Origin: Chiua virens
Taxonomy: Eukaryota; Basidiomycota; Agaricomycetes; Boletales; Boletaceae
Assembly (NCBI GenBank): GCA_019787685.1
Contig: JAHNUO010000002.1
Coordinates: forward strand, 1,178,001-1,242,000
DNA: 64,000 nt
Direction: 5' to 3'
The notes below the pieces were generated by a model that ran no database searches, was not told the origin of the DNA, and saw nothing but the letters and a program-made list of their open reading frames with translations. A program made the translations under genes and the position numbers. Each line of letters begins with the position of its first letter. Positions within the stretch are counted from its first letter, which is position 1. Of this stretch, positions 12,369 through 22,914 are shown in pieces.

Positions 12369-13583
12369 ATGGAGGAAGACACGCGCAACTATTGGCTCCT
12401 CAAAGCAGAGCCTGATTCCCGCGTTGTGAAAGGGAAAGACGTCAAGGCAGGTCCCCGCACAACCCTATCACTATACATTCCCGCTGAATCTGTCGCAATA
12501 GTTCAGCGTTGATGACTTTGAGTCGGTAGGAACTACTCCGTGGGAAGGCGTCCGCAATTATGAAGCAAGGAATCTCATGAAAGAGATGGCTCTAGGAGAC
12601 AAGGTAAGTCAATCCCAGCGTGGCACAGTTCTCTTAGCGATGAAGTTCGCATAGGTTCTATTCTACCACTCCAACTGTAAAAATCCAGGCTAGTGAATAA
12701 CAGCTTTCGTAGGCCAGAGTATCTCACGGGTAAATTTAGGTATTGCTGGTTTCGCCGAGGTGTGCTGCGCCATACTCTCCAAAGTTATATGCTTAGTTGT
12801 CTTCAGGTCTCCAAAGAGGCTTACCCTGACTGTATGCTTGCGAAATTTATAATTCAATCGTCACCGACTGATGCTGCAAGTAAACAGACACCGCATGGGA
12901 CAGGTGCGTACATTTTCCCAGAAAGCCCACCCTGTTCCGTCCGAGAAATAACAATTTTCGGCCAGTGCACATCCGTATTTCGATGACGTGAGAAGTTTAT
13001 GCGACCAACTTTCCGCAGTCACTCACCGCCTCTCTATATAACTAGAAATCGGACAAGGACAACCCCCGATGGTTTATGGTGGATGTAATGTTTATATCAC
13101 GGGCACGGCACTTCGTTCCGCTATCCCTGCTTCGTCATCTAGCTGACATTCCGTCCGCCACCCCCCCTGAAGCAATCAGTTATGTGAGGCAGGACGGTAT
13201 CAATGCAATTAAAGGTATTGTGTGCTCTTTACATGATTCTCGACAATACCTGAAATCCATTTCTCAAAGTTATGCCCTTGATCAACCGTGGACGCCTCAG
13301 TGTGCAGCGGGTGTCTGCAGTGTGCTGGGATGTTATGCAGACGATGGCTGATAAAGGTGGTTGGGAAAGTATGTCTTTTGAGAGGAAAGTGGCCAAGACT
13401 CGTCCTGTGGATGAGACAGGATCAGCTACGTCCCGACGGAGAACAAAGAGATCGGCGGAGTCAAACGCTGACGGCGCAAAGGGAGGCGTTGGGAGGAAAA
13501 GGAGGCTATCAGCTTCTACTTCGCTAAAGGACGAGGGGCAAGATCTGGCACCTCGGCGTAAATCCTTGCGAAAAAAAAGATAG
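12369..13583 (+). CDS. EVE-domain protein, THYN1 (thymocyte nuclear protein 1)-like
   Basis: EVE domains belong to the PUA-like fold and read modified bases in DNA or RNA; the exact ligand is unknown here. Nine exons: 12369-12446, 12502-12603, 12655-12688, 12740-12759, 12807-12831, 12888-12903, 12966-12987, 13046-13214, 13270-13583. They sum to 780 nt, giving 259 residues with no internal stop. The product starts MEEDTRNYWLLKAEPDSR, then FSVDDFE, WEGVRNYEARNLMKEM, LFYHSNCKNPG, KEAYPDYTAWDSAHPYFD and WFMVDVMF, the hallmarks of the family. The C-terminal ~70 residues are Lys/Arg/Ser-rich, probably a nuclear localisation region (RRRTKR, GRKRR, RRKSLRKKR). Exons of 20, 16 and 22 nt and two GC-AG introns (donors at 12447 and 12689) make it easy to miss. 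Confidence 0.88.
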
Positions 13584-13746
13584 TTGTAGTTTACCCGTGC
13601 GTACGCAGCTGTAGCACTTGCAGTAAGGAAACCAAACTCGCTATTTTTCCCACCCACCTCTACAGCCGACCGCTACAGCCTGCATGCTGCTGGCTTAGCG
13701 TGCGTAGCAAACTTCCCATCCACGAGTCATCTTCACCACTCGCTAA

Positions 13747-14921
13747 ATGTCTCTCCTTGCTTCTGTTGTGAAGCCCATAGCCTACATATCTCTCCCTGTT
13801 CTCTTATTCCGTTCCATCGCGAACACATCTCCGATCGGTCGTTATTACTGGCGAGCCAGCATCTTCTTGGGTAGTCTTGTCGTCGTATCAGCATGGGGAC
13901 TTGTCGTGGCAGTTGGTATGACCCTTGTCGGTCGACGACACGACGTCAACTATGTTGTCGCCCGGACCTTCTATAACTTGGTCAGCAATGCACTTGAATT
14001 GAAGGTGGAGGTGGAGGGCGAGGAACATCTGCAAACTGGACCAGCTGTCATGGTTGGAAATCACCAGAGTATACTTGATATCTTGTATCTGGCGAGGTCA
14101 GTCTCCTGTGTCGTATTTCGTGGTCTGTCCCGTTTCTTGGCTGACGTTCACTCAGGATATTTCCTGCCAAGGCGTCCATCATGGCTAAGCGAGAGCTTCA
14201 GTGGACACCCCTTGGTCCTTGGATGTACATGTCTGGCGCCATTTTTATCGATCGCGGAAACAGCACAAGTGCACACAAATCTTTGGAAGCTGCGGGCGAG
14301 GAGATGAAGCAAAAGGGTATCTCCTTGATGATGTATCCAGAAGGAACGCGTCATAACGAAGAAATGCCTACCCTGTTACCGTTCAAAAAGGGTGCCTTCC
14401 ATCTCGCCATCCAGGCTGGTCTACCTGTCACACCCGTTGTTTGTGAGAATTACTGGAGGTTGTACCATAAGGGTGTATTCGGGACAGGCGTTATCAAGGT
14501 CCGAGGTCAGGCGGAGACACTATCAACTCTGCGCTTGCTGATACATACATCCACAGTTCTTCCACCCATCCATACCGCTGGCTTGACAGCGGCGGATGTG
14601 ACCGATCTTACGACGCGCATACGAGAACAAATGCTCACGACTTTGCATGATATCTCCGTCAAAGTAGAGGGTGGTGAAGACGGCAAGCCGAAGCTTTTCC
14701 CCGACCCCTCACTCCAACCATTAATAACCGAGATATATTCTGGCCCTACCGCAACAGACAATGTCGCCCCTGACATTCCAGCGACACCCAGCGAAGAGAC
14801 TCCTAGTGAAACAAGTGAGCCATCTAGGTCCGTGCAAAGCCTGCGACCAGATGGAAGTATTAGCGAGTATGGGGAAACAGATGACGAGGGTGTGGTTCAT
14901 ATCAGGACACCGATTCACTGA
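13747..14921 (+). CDS. 1-acyl-sn-glycerol-3-phosphate acyltransferase (PlsC/SLC1 type)
   Basis: It acylates lysophosphatidic acid to phosphatidic acid in the ER, an early step of phospholipid and triacylglycerol synthesis. Two hydrophobic segments lie in the first 60 residues (around IAYISLPVLLF and IFLGSLVVVSAWGLVVAV). The acyltransferase motif I NHQSILD carries an Asp in place of the more usual HxxxxD spacing end, matching H-x4-D. Motif III is EGTR in MMYPEGTRHNEEM, and GLPVTPVVCENY is motif IV. Introns are 14097-14155 and 14506-14556. The second is 51 nt, free of stops and a multiple of three, so it can be misread as coding. Splicing it gives IKVR joined to VLPPIHTAGLTAADV. The last ~90 residues are acidic and Ser/Pro-rich. 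It runs in tandem with the downstream GDPD gene about 1 kb away. Confidence 0.92.
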
Positions 14922-15959
14922 TCTGAGGGTAGCGCTTTAGCGATTACGTTCGCGCCCTCTAACAACGAGCTCTGATACCCTTGTTCTATCGGTGTGTCAG
15001 CGACGTAATACACTGGTAGTGTACGTAGATTGGAAGGTCACATTGGCAATACCAAGCAATCCTGGACTTCGATGTATAGTAAAAGAATGAGTAGGAATGC
15101 AGTAAATAGCGAATATCTTGCGCCCTTGGTGGGGAACTTGAGGCTTGAAGCTTGATACTTTGGGAGTTTACATAAAACTTGTTACATACTATCATGCCAT
15201 GGGCCACGTCATGTTTCCGGAGAGCATTACATTCGTCGTACGTCATGCGCGTCGCACGTGTGCATGCACCACTCGAATATGATTTTGTCAGCACGGATTG
15301 CAAACCAAGGGCACAGCACCAAAAAAGGTCAAGCACTTGAGCTGGATACACCACTTGATACATGTGCCTGTCACCTGAGGCCTGAGCAGCCAAGATTGTG
15401 GTTGTCGAGGAGTCGAATCGGAAACTGATATATCTGCACCGGCGAGATCACCGAAAAACCCACGGGGGGAACACTTCTGTATTCACTTTGCAGTGTGCCA
15501 TGTCAGCGGCACGGCGAACTTTTTGGGAGGAAATCGAATGGCCCGCAGTACAAAATTTCTGGAATTACCGTTTTGACGGTGGCCCCGCGGAATTCTCCGC
15601 TTGCGTTAACCTGTGACAAATTGTGGTAGTAACATGGCGCATCTACCCCATCTGGTGAAACGCACCTCCGCCTCGCTAAATTCTATGAGCTTCGTGCTCA
15701 CACGTTTGGGCCCTCTGAGAGTTTGTTACGATATCTCCAATTTCCCCGCCGTTCCTTGCGTGTTATTTCTTGCCTGAACGGGTTGGTTTGTCGCGGAGGT
15801 CTCTGAACCGTTTCGCGACGTCGGAAATTACGGACTGATTCTCAGCCACCAACTACTCAAATATATAAGCTCTCCCAGCTCTCCCGGATCCACCCCATCG
15901 ATCTTTCTTCTCCTTTGCGTCTGATACACCTATCGCTCCCCTATTAGTGGAAGCGACCA
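14922..15959. other. Intergenic region
   Basis: About 1 kb without a supported gene. ORFs on both strands here are short and have no recognisable motif or splice partners. The last ~100 bp contain a C+T-rich stretch just upstream of the GDPD start, fitting a fungal promoter or leader. A TATA-like ATATATAAG lies at about 15861. Confidence 0.45.
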
Positions 15960-17397
15960 ATGACGCCTTTTATCTTGCCTGGTGCGTGTCTCATCGTATT
16001 TGGCTCCTGCTTTGTCGCTAAGACCGTGATTTAGAATGCTGGGGTCATCGCGGTGTACGTGCTCGGTCGTTGAAGCTCCGTATACTTGGTTGATCTTTCT
16101 CCTACAGGCCTCCGCAGTATTTCCCGAGAACACGCTCGCCAGCTTTGAAGCTGCCATACGTGATGGGGCTGAAGGCATCGAGAGCGGTATTTAGTCGCCC
16201 TTCCTAGGGATCCTAACCGTAACCCGTGTCTCAGACGTCCATGTGTCTGCGGATGATATGGTAGTCATGTTCCATGATCCTGGTGAGTGAGCTCTTGACG
16301 ATCTTCTTACCCTTTTTGGTAACATTGCTCCAACGTGCGTAAAATGAAGCTCTTGACAGGACGATGGATTCACAAGGTACTTATCGCGCCATCTGGGCAC
16401 GTTCGACAAGTGACCAATGGGTTCAGGTATAATCCGAGAACGGAACTGGAACGGCAAAGATGGTATGCAACATCTTCGCACCAAGAAGGAGCCCAAGCAA
16501 CCCATACCCACATTTGCCGAAACAGTCGTACTACTAATGAGAGTACGTCAGCCTCCCTTACGGAATAAGCGTCCTTCGAGACTGACATCGACTTGAACTT
16601 ACCTAGCCTGAGAATCAGCACGTGAGATTCAACGTGGACGTCAAACTGCAGAACGATCCGGACCGTCTCTTCCGGCTAATGCATGCTATTATTTCCGAGC
16701 AACCAGAATGGGAAACAAAACTTGCACCGCGCATCTTGCTTGGACTGTGGCATCCGCGTTTTGTAGTGTATGCAAAAGCGAGATTACCTTACTGCCGCAG
16801 GTCGCACATCGGCGTTAGTACTACCTTGGCACGCGAGTACTTCTGGGATGATGTCGAGGTGTTTTCAATGGCGTTTTCTACGTTGGCAGGCATTGACGGC
16901 CTGAAGTGAGTGAGCGTTTTATGTCATTCAAACTTGGTTTATATCATGTCTTCTCCCCAGCTTCCGCAAAGAGTGCAGAGCCGCGGGCAAAAAGCTCATG
17001 GTATGGACAGTAAACGAACCAGAGCATCTGATGGAAGTGAGTGGACGTTGTTTTGTCTTATGTCATGGTAGTTGACCGTTGTGAACAAGTGTGTGCGTTG
17101 GGGAGTTGATGTTATCCTGACTGATGTGACAAAGAAGTGGCTGGATTTGCGAGAGGCGCTAAGAGGTATGGTCACTGCGTTTCCTTTGAGAGCGGTGTCG
17201 ATAAGCCGACTATTTTAGCCGACTATGATACCACGCTCGCACAGCATGGTCGCTGGTTTCTTTGGACGACATGGAAATTTTACCTTCCTGGTATCATGCT
17301 ACATCGCGCCAGCAAGTATGCACTGGAGAAGATTGCTGGTCCATTTGACAAATTTTCATTGCCGGAGCCGATTGCTATCGAGGGTGTGCCAGCTTAG
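15960..17397 (+). CDS. Glycerophosphodiester phosphodiesterase (GDPD family, Pgc1-like)
   Basis: GDPD enzymes cleave glycerophosphodiesters; the yeast relative Pgc1 degrades phosphatidylglycerol. After a short first exon (MTPFILP) the product reads CWGHRGASAVFPENTLASF, with catalytic His-Arg, then EGIESDVHVS (the E-x-D metal pair) and MVVMFHDP (the second His). LDRTMDSQG and KQPIPTFAETVVLLM follow, then RFNVDVKLQNDPDRLF, LGLWHPRF, FWDDVEVFSMAF and KLMVWTVNE. Near the C-terminus the hydrophobic FLWTTWKFYLPGIML could be a membrane anchor, as in fungal Pgc1. At least nine short introns are needed; joins such as GGT|gtacgt before GCCTCC and AA|gtgagt before CTTCCGC keep the frame. Substrate is inferred from the family. 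Confidence 0.88.
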
Positions 17398-17822
17398 GGC
17401 GGTGCGATTCGGAGTTCAAGTTGATTAGCGGATCGTTCCATCTATTATCAGAAGTCCAATAGAGGTTGTCGTGATAGTTCAGAAATAGATAGTATCTTGT
17501 TTATCTCGTCGTTTTGAGGGTGAAGCTTTGTACCATATTATATTCGCTTGCTATCAAGCTTAATATTGAAGCTTTGAAGCGTGCCTTTGCGTTATTTAAA
17601 CTTGCGCACGTGGCGAGGAAAAGACCGAGTGAGTCACGCTTAGTCATCAGAGCAGCTGTCCACACGCTCGACGAGAGCATGTACGGAGAACAGCAATCGT
17701 CTTTAGCCTCTTATCGTCCACCCAACCTTGACTTAGCGCTGTATAGAAATTGGCCCAATCTGGTTCCCACAGCGGTTCCGACGAGACTCAGGCCACGCTC
17801 GCAACTTTGACTTTGACTCGTC
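17398..17822. other. Intergenic region between tandem genes
   Basis: Holds the 3' UTR of the GDPD gene and the leader of the next gene. ORF 17514-17810 shows no family features. I see nothing else in it. Confidence 0.4.
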
Positions 17823-19760
17823 ATGATCCACTCCACCTATTACTATCCAAGTAACCACATACTGCCTATTACTCCCACAACCCACCGCAGACGATTTTCT
17901 ACCTCAAAGTTATCTTCCGAAGCTGTCCAGACTCTTCCGGCGTATTCCTCACCGCCTGATCGCGGAAAAGCCTTTGGCTCACCCCCACTCATAGAGGTAG
18001 AGTCCGACAGACCGCCAGATTACCCCGAAACCGCGGATGAGGCAGACGCTGACACAGAGGGCGAACAAGAAGAGCATGCAGACTTCGTAAAACACCATTT
18101 AATCCATCCTTTTTCTCGACGGTCGCCCCCTTACGTTCGCAGACGCAAGCGAATCCCTGCGGCTGCCTCCGATCCTTTCCTTGATACACTACTTGAACGC
18201 AGTGTACACGCGCTCGAGATGTCTAACGCTTTGCTTCGCTCCACAATATCCACGCACTCCACTCTTTCTACGCTTGTGTCGTCTGAAGACGAGTCCGATC
18301 GCGTCTTGGAGGTGCGTGCTCGGAACCTATCTACTCGGATCAGGGCGAGCAATGGGGTGCACGAAACGTGGATGGAACACTTGGAGGAGATATCAGAAGG
18401 GGTTGATAAGTTATTTGGAGAAGAGGGTAGGAGTCTTCCGGTCTCTCGTTCTAACGAGAGAGCTGTGAGCCGAAGTCTGCCCACAACCACCATCCCAGAC
18501 TTCCGACATCGAAGAAGACCGTCAATCCTAGAGTTGCATAGGCCGCCAAATTCTCACCTTCAGTATTCGCATCCTACTCGTGACATATTGGTTGCACCTG
18601 CTCCCAGGGCGCTTACACAGTATGTTGAATCCATCTCGGATCCACGGTTGGTATCGCTTCCTTCCACGTTGGGACTAAGGGTATCCGGTTCCTCTCATCC
18701 GGTTCGTTCTCGAGACTCCGTTTCTGCGCATCGTCGGGAGACACACCCGCCACCCACGGCAGGAGTTTTTCCCGAGATACGACCTGAGGGGACAACTCCA
18801 GCGTATCACCTTCTGTCGAGCCTTGTCAAGCGTTCAGGCTCTTTGTCGCCCCCTTCATCTGTTCGGGTGTTGCGTACCCTTGACAGGTGTGCATCTGCTA
18901 GCCCGACTGGCACGGTACGAGGCTCTAAGCCTTCATTTTCGCCTTCCTTTCCGCGAGCTACGTACACGTCTCCAAATGGCAGTCGCTCAGTGAACCAAGC
19001 ACGAACATCAGGATCCCGTTCAGCGATACCCTGGAGGACCTGCACTCCACCACTGTCAACAATGCCTACCGACGAGGAACACTCGCCATCGTCATCAGAC
19101 TCTTCTGATCACCCGACTGGCTATCGAACTGTCCAGTCGTTGCGTAAAATTCTCGACAACCATCCTTCTTCGACGTCTGTCAATACCTTACAGCGCAAGG
19201 ATCCGAAGGCTCGTGGTGCTCCTACTTTTCTTCCTTTCACTCCTCCTCCTGCTCCGATCCAGGGCACGTCGACCGCTACGGCGTCCATATCGCGACTGTA
19301 TACCAAGGGTCGTCATTCAATGTCCACGCGGCCCCCGTCACCTCCTGCACATTCCTCTCTAAAGGTTCGCTCAGGACCTCCGACGCCTTCTCCATCTCCA
19401 AGTACCAGGAGCCTGTCCGAAGTTTTCGGAAACGGAGTGGCAAGAGTGATGGGAAGTACGCCTTCATCAGGCGTGTCCACCCCAAAACGCATCAGCTTCG
19501 CAGAGCTCCCGGAATCCTATTCTGGCTCACGACCCGGCACCTCTAAACTGAGGGAGCGGAAGAGTAGGAGGAAGAGCAAGCAAAGAAAGGGAAACGATGG
19601 GGAGGAAGAGGAAGGCTGGCTAAAGGCTTTTTTGGGTGGAGGATTATCTTCTGGGGGGCCGAGTAGTATAGGGACTCGAGAGGAGAGAATGGAGGAGAGA
19701 ATGGCGAGGGGGTGGGGAAGCAGGCCTGGCTATGGGACATTGGATGACTGGGCTATATGA
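17823..19760 (+). CDS. Unrecognised Ser/Pro-rich protein, intronless, 645 residues
   Basis: I do not recognise a family. The reading frame is open for 645 codons without an intron, which is unusual among its neighbours and itself argues for coding. Most of the protein is predicted disordered: rich in Ser, Pro, Arg and Thr. One ordered-looking stretch at about residues 120-200 is helical and amphipathic (DPFLDTLLERSVHALEMSN, then THSTLSTLVSS and WMEHLEEISEGVDKLFGEE) and could form a coiled coil. The C-terminus has a basic cluster (RERKSRRKSKQRK) followed by a Gly-rich segment and a hydrophobic WLKAFLGGGL. A fungal adaptor or cytoskeletal protein is possible but unproven. Confidence 0.7.
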   Translation: MIHSTYYYPSNHILPITPTTHRRRFSTSKLSSEAVQTLPAYSSPPDRGKAFGSPPLIEVESDRPPDYPETADEADADTEGEQEEHADFVKHHLIHPFSRRSPPYVRRRKRIPAAASDPFLDTLLERSVHALEMSNALLRSTISTHSTLSTLVSSEDESDRVLEVRARNLSTRIRASNGVHETWMEHLEEISEGVDKLFGEEGRSLPVSRSNERAVSRSLPTTTIPDFRHRRRPSILELHRPPNSHLQYSHPTRDILVAPAPRALTQYVESISDPRLVSLPSTLGLRVSGSSHPVRSRDSVSAHRRETHPPPTAGVFPEIRPEGTTPAYHLLSSLVKRSGSLSPPSSVRVLRTLDRCASASPTGTVRGSKPSFSPSFPRATYTSPNGSRSVNQARTSGSRSAIPWRTCTPPLSTMPTDEEHSPSSSDSSDHPTGYRTVQSLRKILDNHPSSTSVNTLQRKDPKARGAPTFLPFTPPPAPIQGTSTATASISRLYTKGRHSMSTRPPSPPAHSSLKVRSGPPTPSPSPSTRSLSEVFGNGVARVMGSTPSSGVSTPKRISFAELPESYSGSRPGTSKLRERKSRRKSKQRKGNDGEEEEGWLKAFLGGGLSSGGPSSIGTREERMEERMARGWGSRPGYGTLDDWAI

Positions 19761-20091
19761 AAAAGCTCCTGGACAGGCTTGCCAGAGGTATGAGCGCTAT
19801 GAGCTGTGACACTGATGAAGTAACTCATGAAGATGTATGCCTGCATTAATGCACAACTTTACAGACACGGATATACACAATGATTTGTCTAGACCATACT
19901 ATGTACTACATACAAGATTGTTCTCATACATGTTTACACTTGCAAATCCTAGAATGTTGAAGCACTGCGGAATGGCGAACAAGACATAGAGGCATACGTT
20001 AAGGTGGGAATGCATGTGGAACATAAAGGCATAGTATCAACGGACTTCTTTCGTTCATCTTCCTCGACACCGCCTCGATCGTTTTGAATCG
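19761..20091. other. Convergent intergenic region
   Basis: These 331 bp lie between two genes that end facing each other. The sequence is A+T-richer than its flanks, as expected for two 3' UTRs. I saw no other feature. Confidence 0.4.
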
Positions 20092-21042
20092 CTACATGTA
20101 TGCAAGTCCAATGGCAACCATGAGGCCACCCAGAACACCGGCAGTCATCACCTGTAAAAAATCCATCCCTCTTGTTTGTGGTTCTTCTGTGAAGAACGTA
20201 CCAGGCATCCCCCATTGTTGAGAGTCGATTGCGTATTTCAAGTCTTCCACGCGGTCGCTGACGACGACCCAGACGGTACCATTCACCTTTTCAGATGGTA
20301 CTTTTGCTATCGCACGATGAGCGAGGGGCGCGTTGATGATGGCGACGTGCTTCCCCTCGCGTTGGGCAGTCCGCCTGATGCTCTCGAGATCCTCACGAGC
20401 CGTGCGGAAAACTTTGAATAGAGGGGTGCTGGCACGCAGTGCAGTGTTGAAGCTGATATCGGTGACAGGGGACTGAGAGAACGGCGACCATTGGCGGGGA
20501 GACAGCGAGCTGGAATGATGGGAAAGGTACTCGAACTCTTCCCCGTTCTGGGCGTCGCCATCGACATTTCCGGACAATGACGCGGGAGGCCCAAGATTTT
20601 GTTCCTCTTCCTCCTCGGTCGGAGACAGGTGAGTTCCCCACGGAACCACAATTGGCTCGACCTCTGTGACAGGCTCGGTAGGGGCAAGAGATCCGCGTTC
20701 CTCTTCGCTTGGGGTATACAAGCGCATCTTACGAGGCGGGGAAACCCAGTTCGGATTTCTCCAATGCCAGCGCTGACCCGGAGGTGGCTTGAAAACCGGT
20801 TTCTCACGCGCTGGCGAGAAACCTGAGGATGGAGGTGGGGTGGCATGGGGTGACCTACCCGGCGAGGCCGGTGGGGATGGTAGCGTCGTGGAATGACTCT
20901 TACGCGTACTTGAAGCAGTTTCCGTGAAGATGGACGTCTCTTCGGGGCATACGAACGTTCCATTCTTTCGCTTATGGCCTTGCATGGGGGATCCACACTT
21001 GTGGCAATGAGGGCGCTTCCTTAGGCTGGTTGAGGTCGACAT
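20092..21042 (-). CDS. Unrecognised protein with N-terminal zinc-ribbon-like motif and C-terminal membrane segment
   Basis: I do not recognise a named family. ATG at 21042 starts MSTSTSLRKR followed by HCHKCGSPMQGHKRKNG and VCPE, a C-x2-C...C arrangement like half a zinc ribbon. A long Pro/Ser-rich middle follows. From about residue 230 a conserved-looking block appears (FRTAREDLESIRRTAQREGK, HVAIINAPLAHRAIA, VWVVVSDRVEDLKYAI). The protein ends with a single hydrophobic helix, VMTAGVLGGLMVAIGLAYM, so it is probably tail-anchored. A typical intron (GTAAGT donor near 21148, acceptor near 21071 on the minus strand) lies just upstream. It fits a spliced 5' leader, since joining the upstream exon does not keep the frame. 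Confidence 0.68.
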   Translation of the reverse strand: MSTSTSLRKRPHCHKCGSPMQGHKRKNGTFVCPEETSIFTETASSTRKSHSTTLPSPPASPGRSPHATPPPSSGFSPAREKPVFKPPPGQRWHWRNPNWVSPPRKMRLYTPSEEERGSLAPTEPVTEVEPIVVPWGTHLSPTEEEEEQNLGPPASLSGNVDGDAQNGEEFEYLSHHSSSLSPRQWSPFSQSPVTDISFNTALRASTPLFKVFRTAREDLESIRRTAQREGKHVAIINAPLAHRAIAKVPSEKVNGTVWVVVSDRVEDLKYAIDSQQWGMPGTFFTEEPQTRGMDFLQVMTAGVLGGLMVAIGLAYM

Positions 21043-21824
21043 TTCGATTTCTTGAACTTGGCTCACTTCGAGGGTACCAGGTCTTCTGATATAAGGAACA
21101 AACGGAACATTATGCGTCAATTATACTTTAAATTGGGGAAGTTGACTTACTAGCGGCTCCCGTAACTTTGATGGCAGCGGGGGACTGAGGTATTCCACTC
21201 TCGAACTTATATCATGTTCCCTTGCCGAGGAATGCATCACCAAAGTCGAAGAAGTCACCAAAGGTGGGGAGAATAAGTCCCATATCCGAGTCCGGGACAA
21301 GACAGACACGGGGTCATGGTAACGACTGAGACTCGACCGCCCTGAACTCGAAACCGAAGCAACTCGGAGGGTAACATCTGTTTGAAGCGGTGAACAAGGT
21401 GTTGTTGTATTGTGCGGCGCTGAAAAGGGATACCAAATTCATCCATATCGACATTCTGGTACTACCAAAGAATAACAACTCCAAAAAAAGTCTGGGAATT
21501 GAACTTTCCGAACACTCAAGCCCTCCGAACTGTCGAGCCCCTATATACTTCAAGATTCATGCATGTAGCTTCCTGCACAAGACGCTTGCAGATAACCAAC
21601 TGAAAGCTACTTGGACTCATTACTGTAACAAGTATCACTAGACACGGCGTACGTGAGGTCTGAAATTGAAAACTTGAGGTTTCGCACACAGCACCAACTT
21701 TAGGATTCCGTGCAGGAGCATGTCACATCCAGCGACCACAACAGCGACGCAAAGCGGAGACGCCATGCCGCAAGAGGATCATATAATACAGGTAGAGGGT
21801 CAAACGCGTGCTAGCAGGTGGCCA
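21043..21824. other. Leader of the preceding gene and intergenic region
   Basis: Contains the likely spliced 5' leader of the 20.1-21.0 kb gene, with open minus-strand frames at about 21121-21309 and 21314-21553 that I could not join to it in frame. The left part of the region may therefore hold an extra coding exon. The remaining sequence up to the BUD31 stop codon shows nothing recognisable. Confidence 0.35.
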
Positions 21825-22475
21825 TTACGAATCTGAACTACAACCACGACAACCTGAATTTCATCTGTTTAGCCACCCAACGAGGAACATGAGCATAGAA
21901 CGGACCGCAATGCACACACTCGACGATGGTATTCGCACGAATTTGCGCCTTGGGCACACGACAAATGCATGTTGAGCCTTGGTAATTCATGTCCTTAGGA
22001 AAGTCGCTCAACCAGGGAGAATACAGATGGACATGCGAATGACATGACTCACCTTTGTCTGAATGCACCGTAAGCAACAGAGTTTCTCATAGCCGGTCTT
22101 CTTCCACTTGGCGATTAAACTAGCACGGTTTAGCGCAAGTGAGGTAGGTGAAGTGGTAACTTACTTGGCGTCTGCATACCCCTCCTTCAGTAGCCAGTCA
22201 TACAGCTCCCTGGATATAGCTTCTCGCTTGTAATAAAGTTCATAGATATATCGCGAGCGGGTATGTGAGATACGCATAATAGGCCACAGTGACTCAGCCT
22301 TGCGTTTCCCTTCGTGTGATTCGTTTTCAGCATCCCTCATCTTCTTTGCGTAATCATCGAGAACCTGCGACAAGTGAGTGTCCAGGAAAAAGTCAACTTC
22401 ATATACACCTACACTTTCGATGTCTTCAAAACCTTCCGGGGGTTGCTTAGTTCTTGTGGTTCGAATTTTGGGCAT
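21825..22475 (-). CDS. BUD31: BUD31 / G10 protein, spliceosome component
   Basis: BUD31 is a small zinc-binding protein of the activated spliceosome. The product starts [19 protein letters not shown], then continues [78 protein letters not shown] and, across the last intron, [15 protein letters not shown]. The clustered Cys pairs are the family's zinc ligands. The first intron is 48 nt with no stop codon, so a read-through frame looks continuous; splicing it restores ESVLDDY. The final intron separates VHCG from CRGC, and the last exon is 21825-21853. The length (about 150 residues) matches the family. The gene is head to head with the HVA22-like gene, 439 bp between start codons. Confidence 0.94.
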
Positions 22476-22914
22476 GGTGATAGAGTGAACACCGTGTGAA
22501 CTTAGGGAGTATTTATGCACGCTCTTTTGGGCTTAAGTAAAAATTTCTGTCTCTGAATCTTAAGGTAAAGATACTTGTCTCGACAAATTTTGCATGCTCG
22601 TTCCGCTTCCAGATGGTTCAAGTTACACTCTCGATGTTTAATGTTCAAGTATGTATTGGCCAGAAGGATGAGCTGGAACGTCGGATCAATGTTTCAACAA
22701 TAAATAATATTAAAATATTTTTTGGCCTTAGTGCTTACGTGATGCTGTTCAACACGATGCCTACAAGCACTCTTTCACCACCTCTGCCTCGTTCTCATCG
22801 ATACCATTGAAGCAAACGCGTTTCCCTCCTCTCGCATCTCGAACGTACTCATCTCGAGTCTCTTTCTACATTTCTCGCAATTGCGTGTTCAATTCTTGTT
22901 GAACCTCTTTCAAC

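Noticed and set aside
15960..17397. Secondary-metabolite or lipid gene cluster with the AGPAT gene
   Set aside because: Two lipid genes in tandem with a 1-kb gap are not enough to call a cluster, and no core biosynthetic gene is nearby.
20307..20996. 229-codon minus-strand ORF in a second frame
   Set aside because: Overlaps the main 20.1-21.0 kb frame and is Arg/Pro/Ser-rich in the way frame shadows often are.
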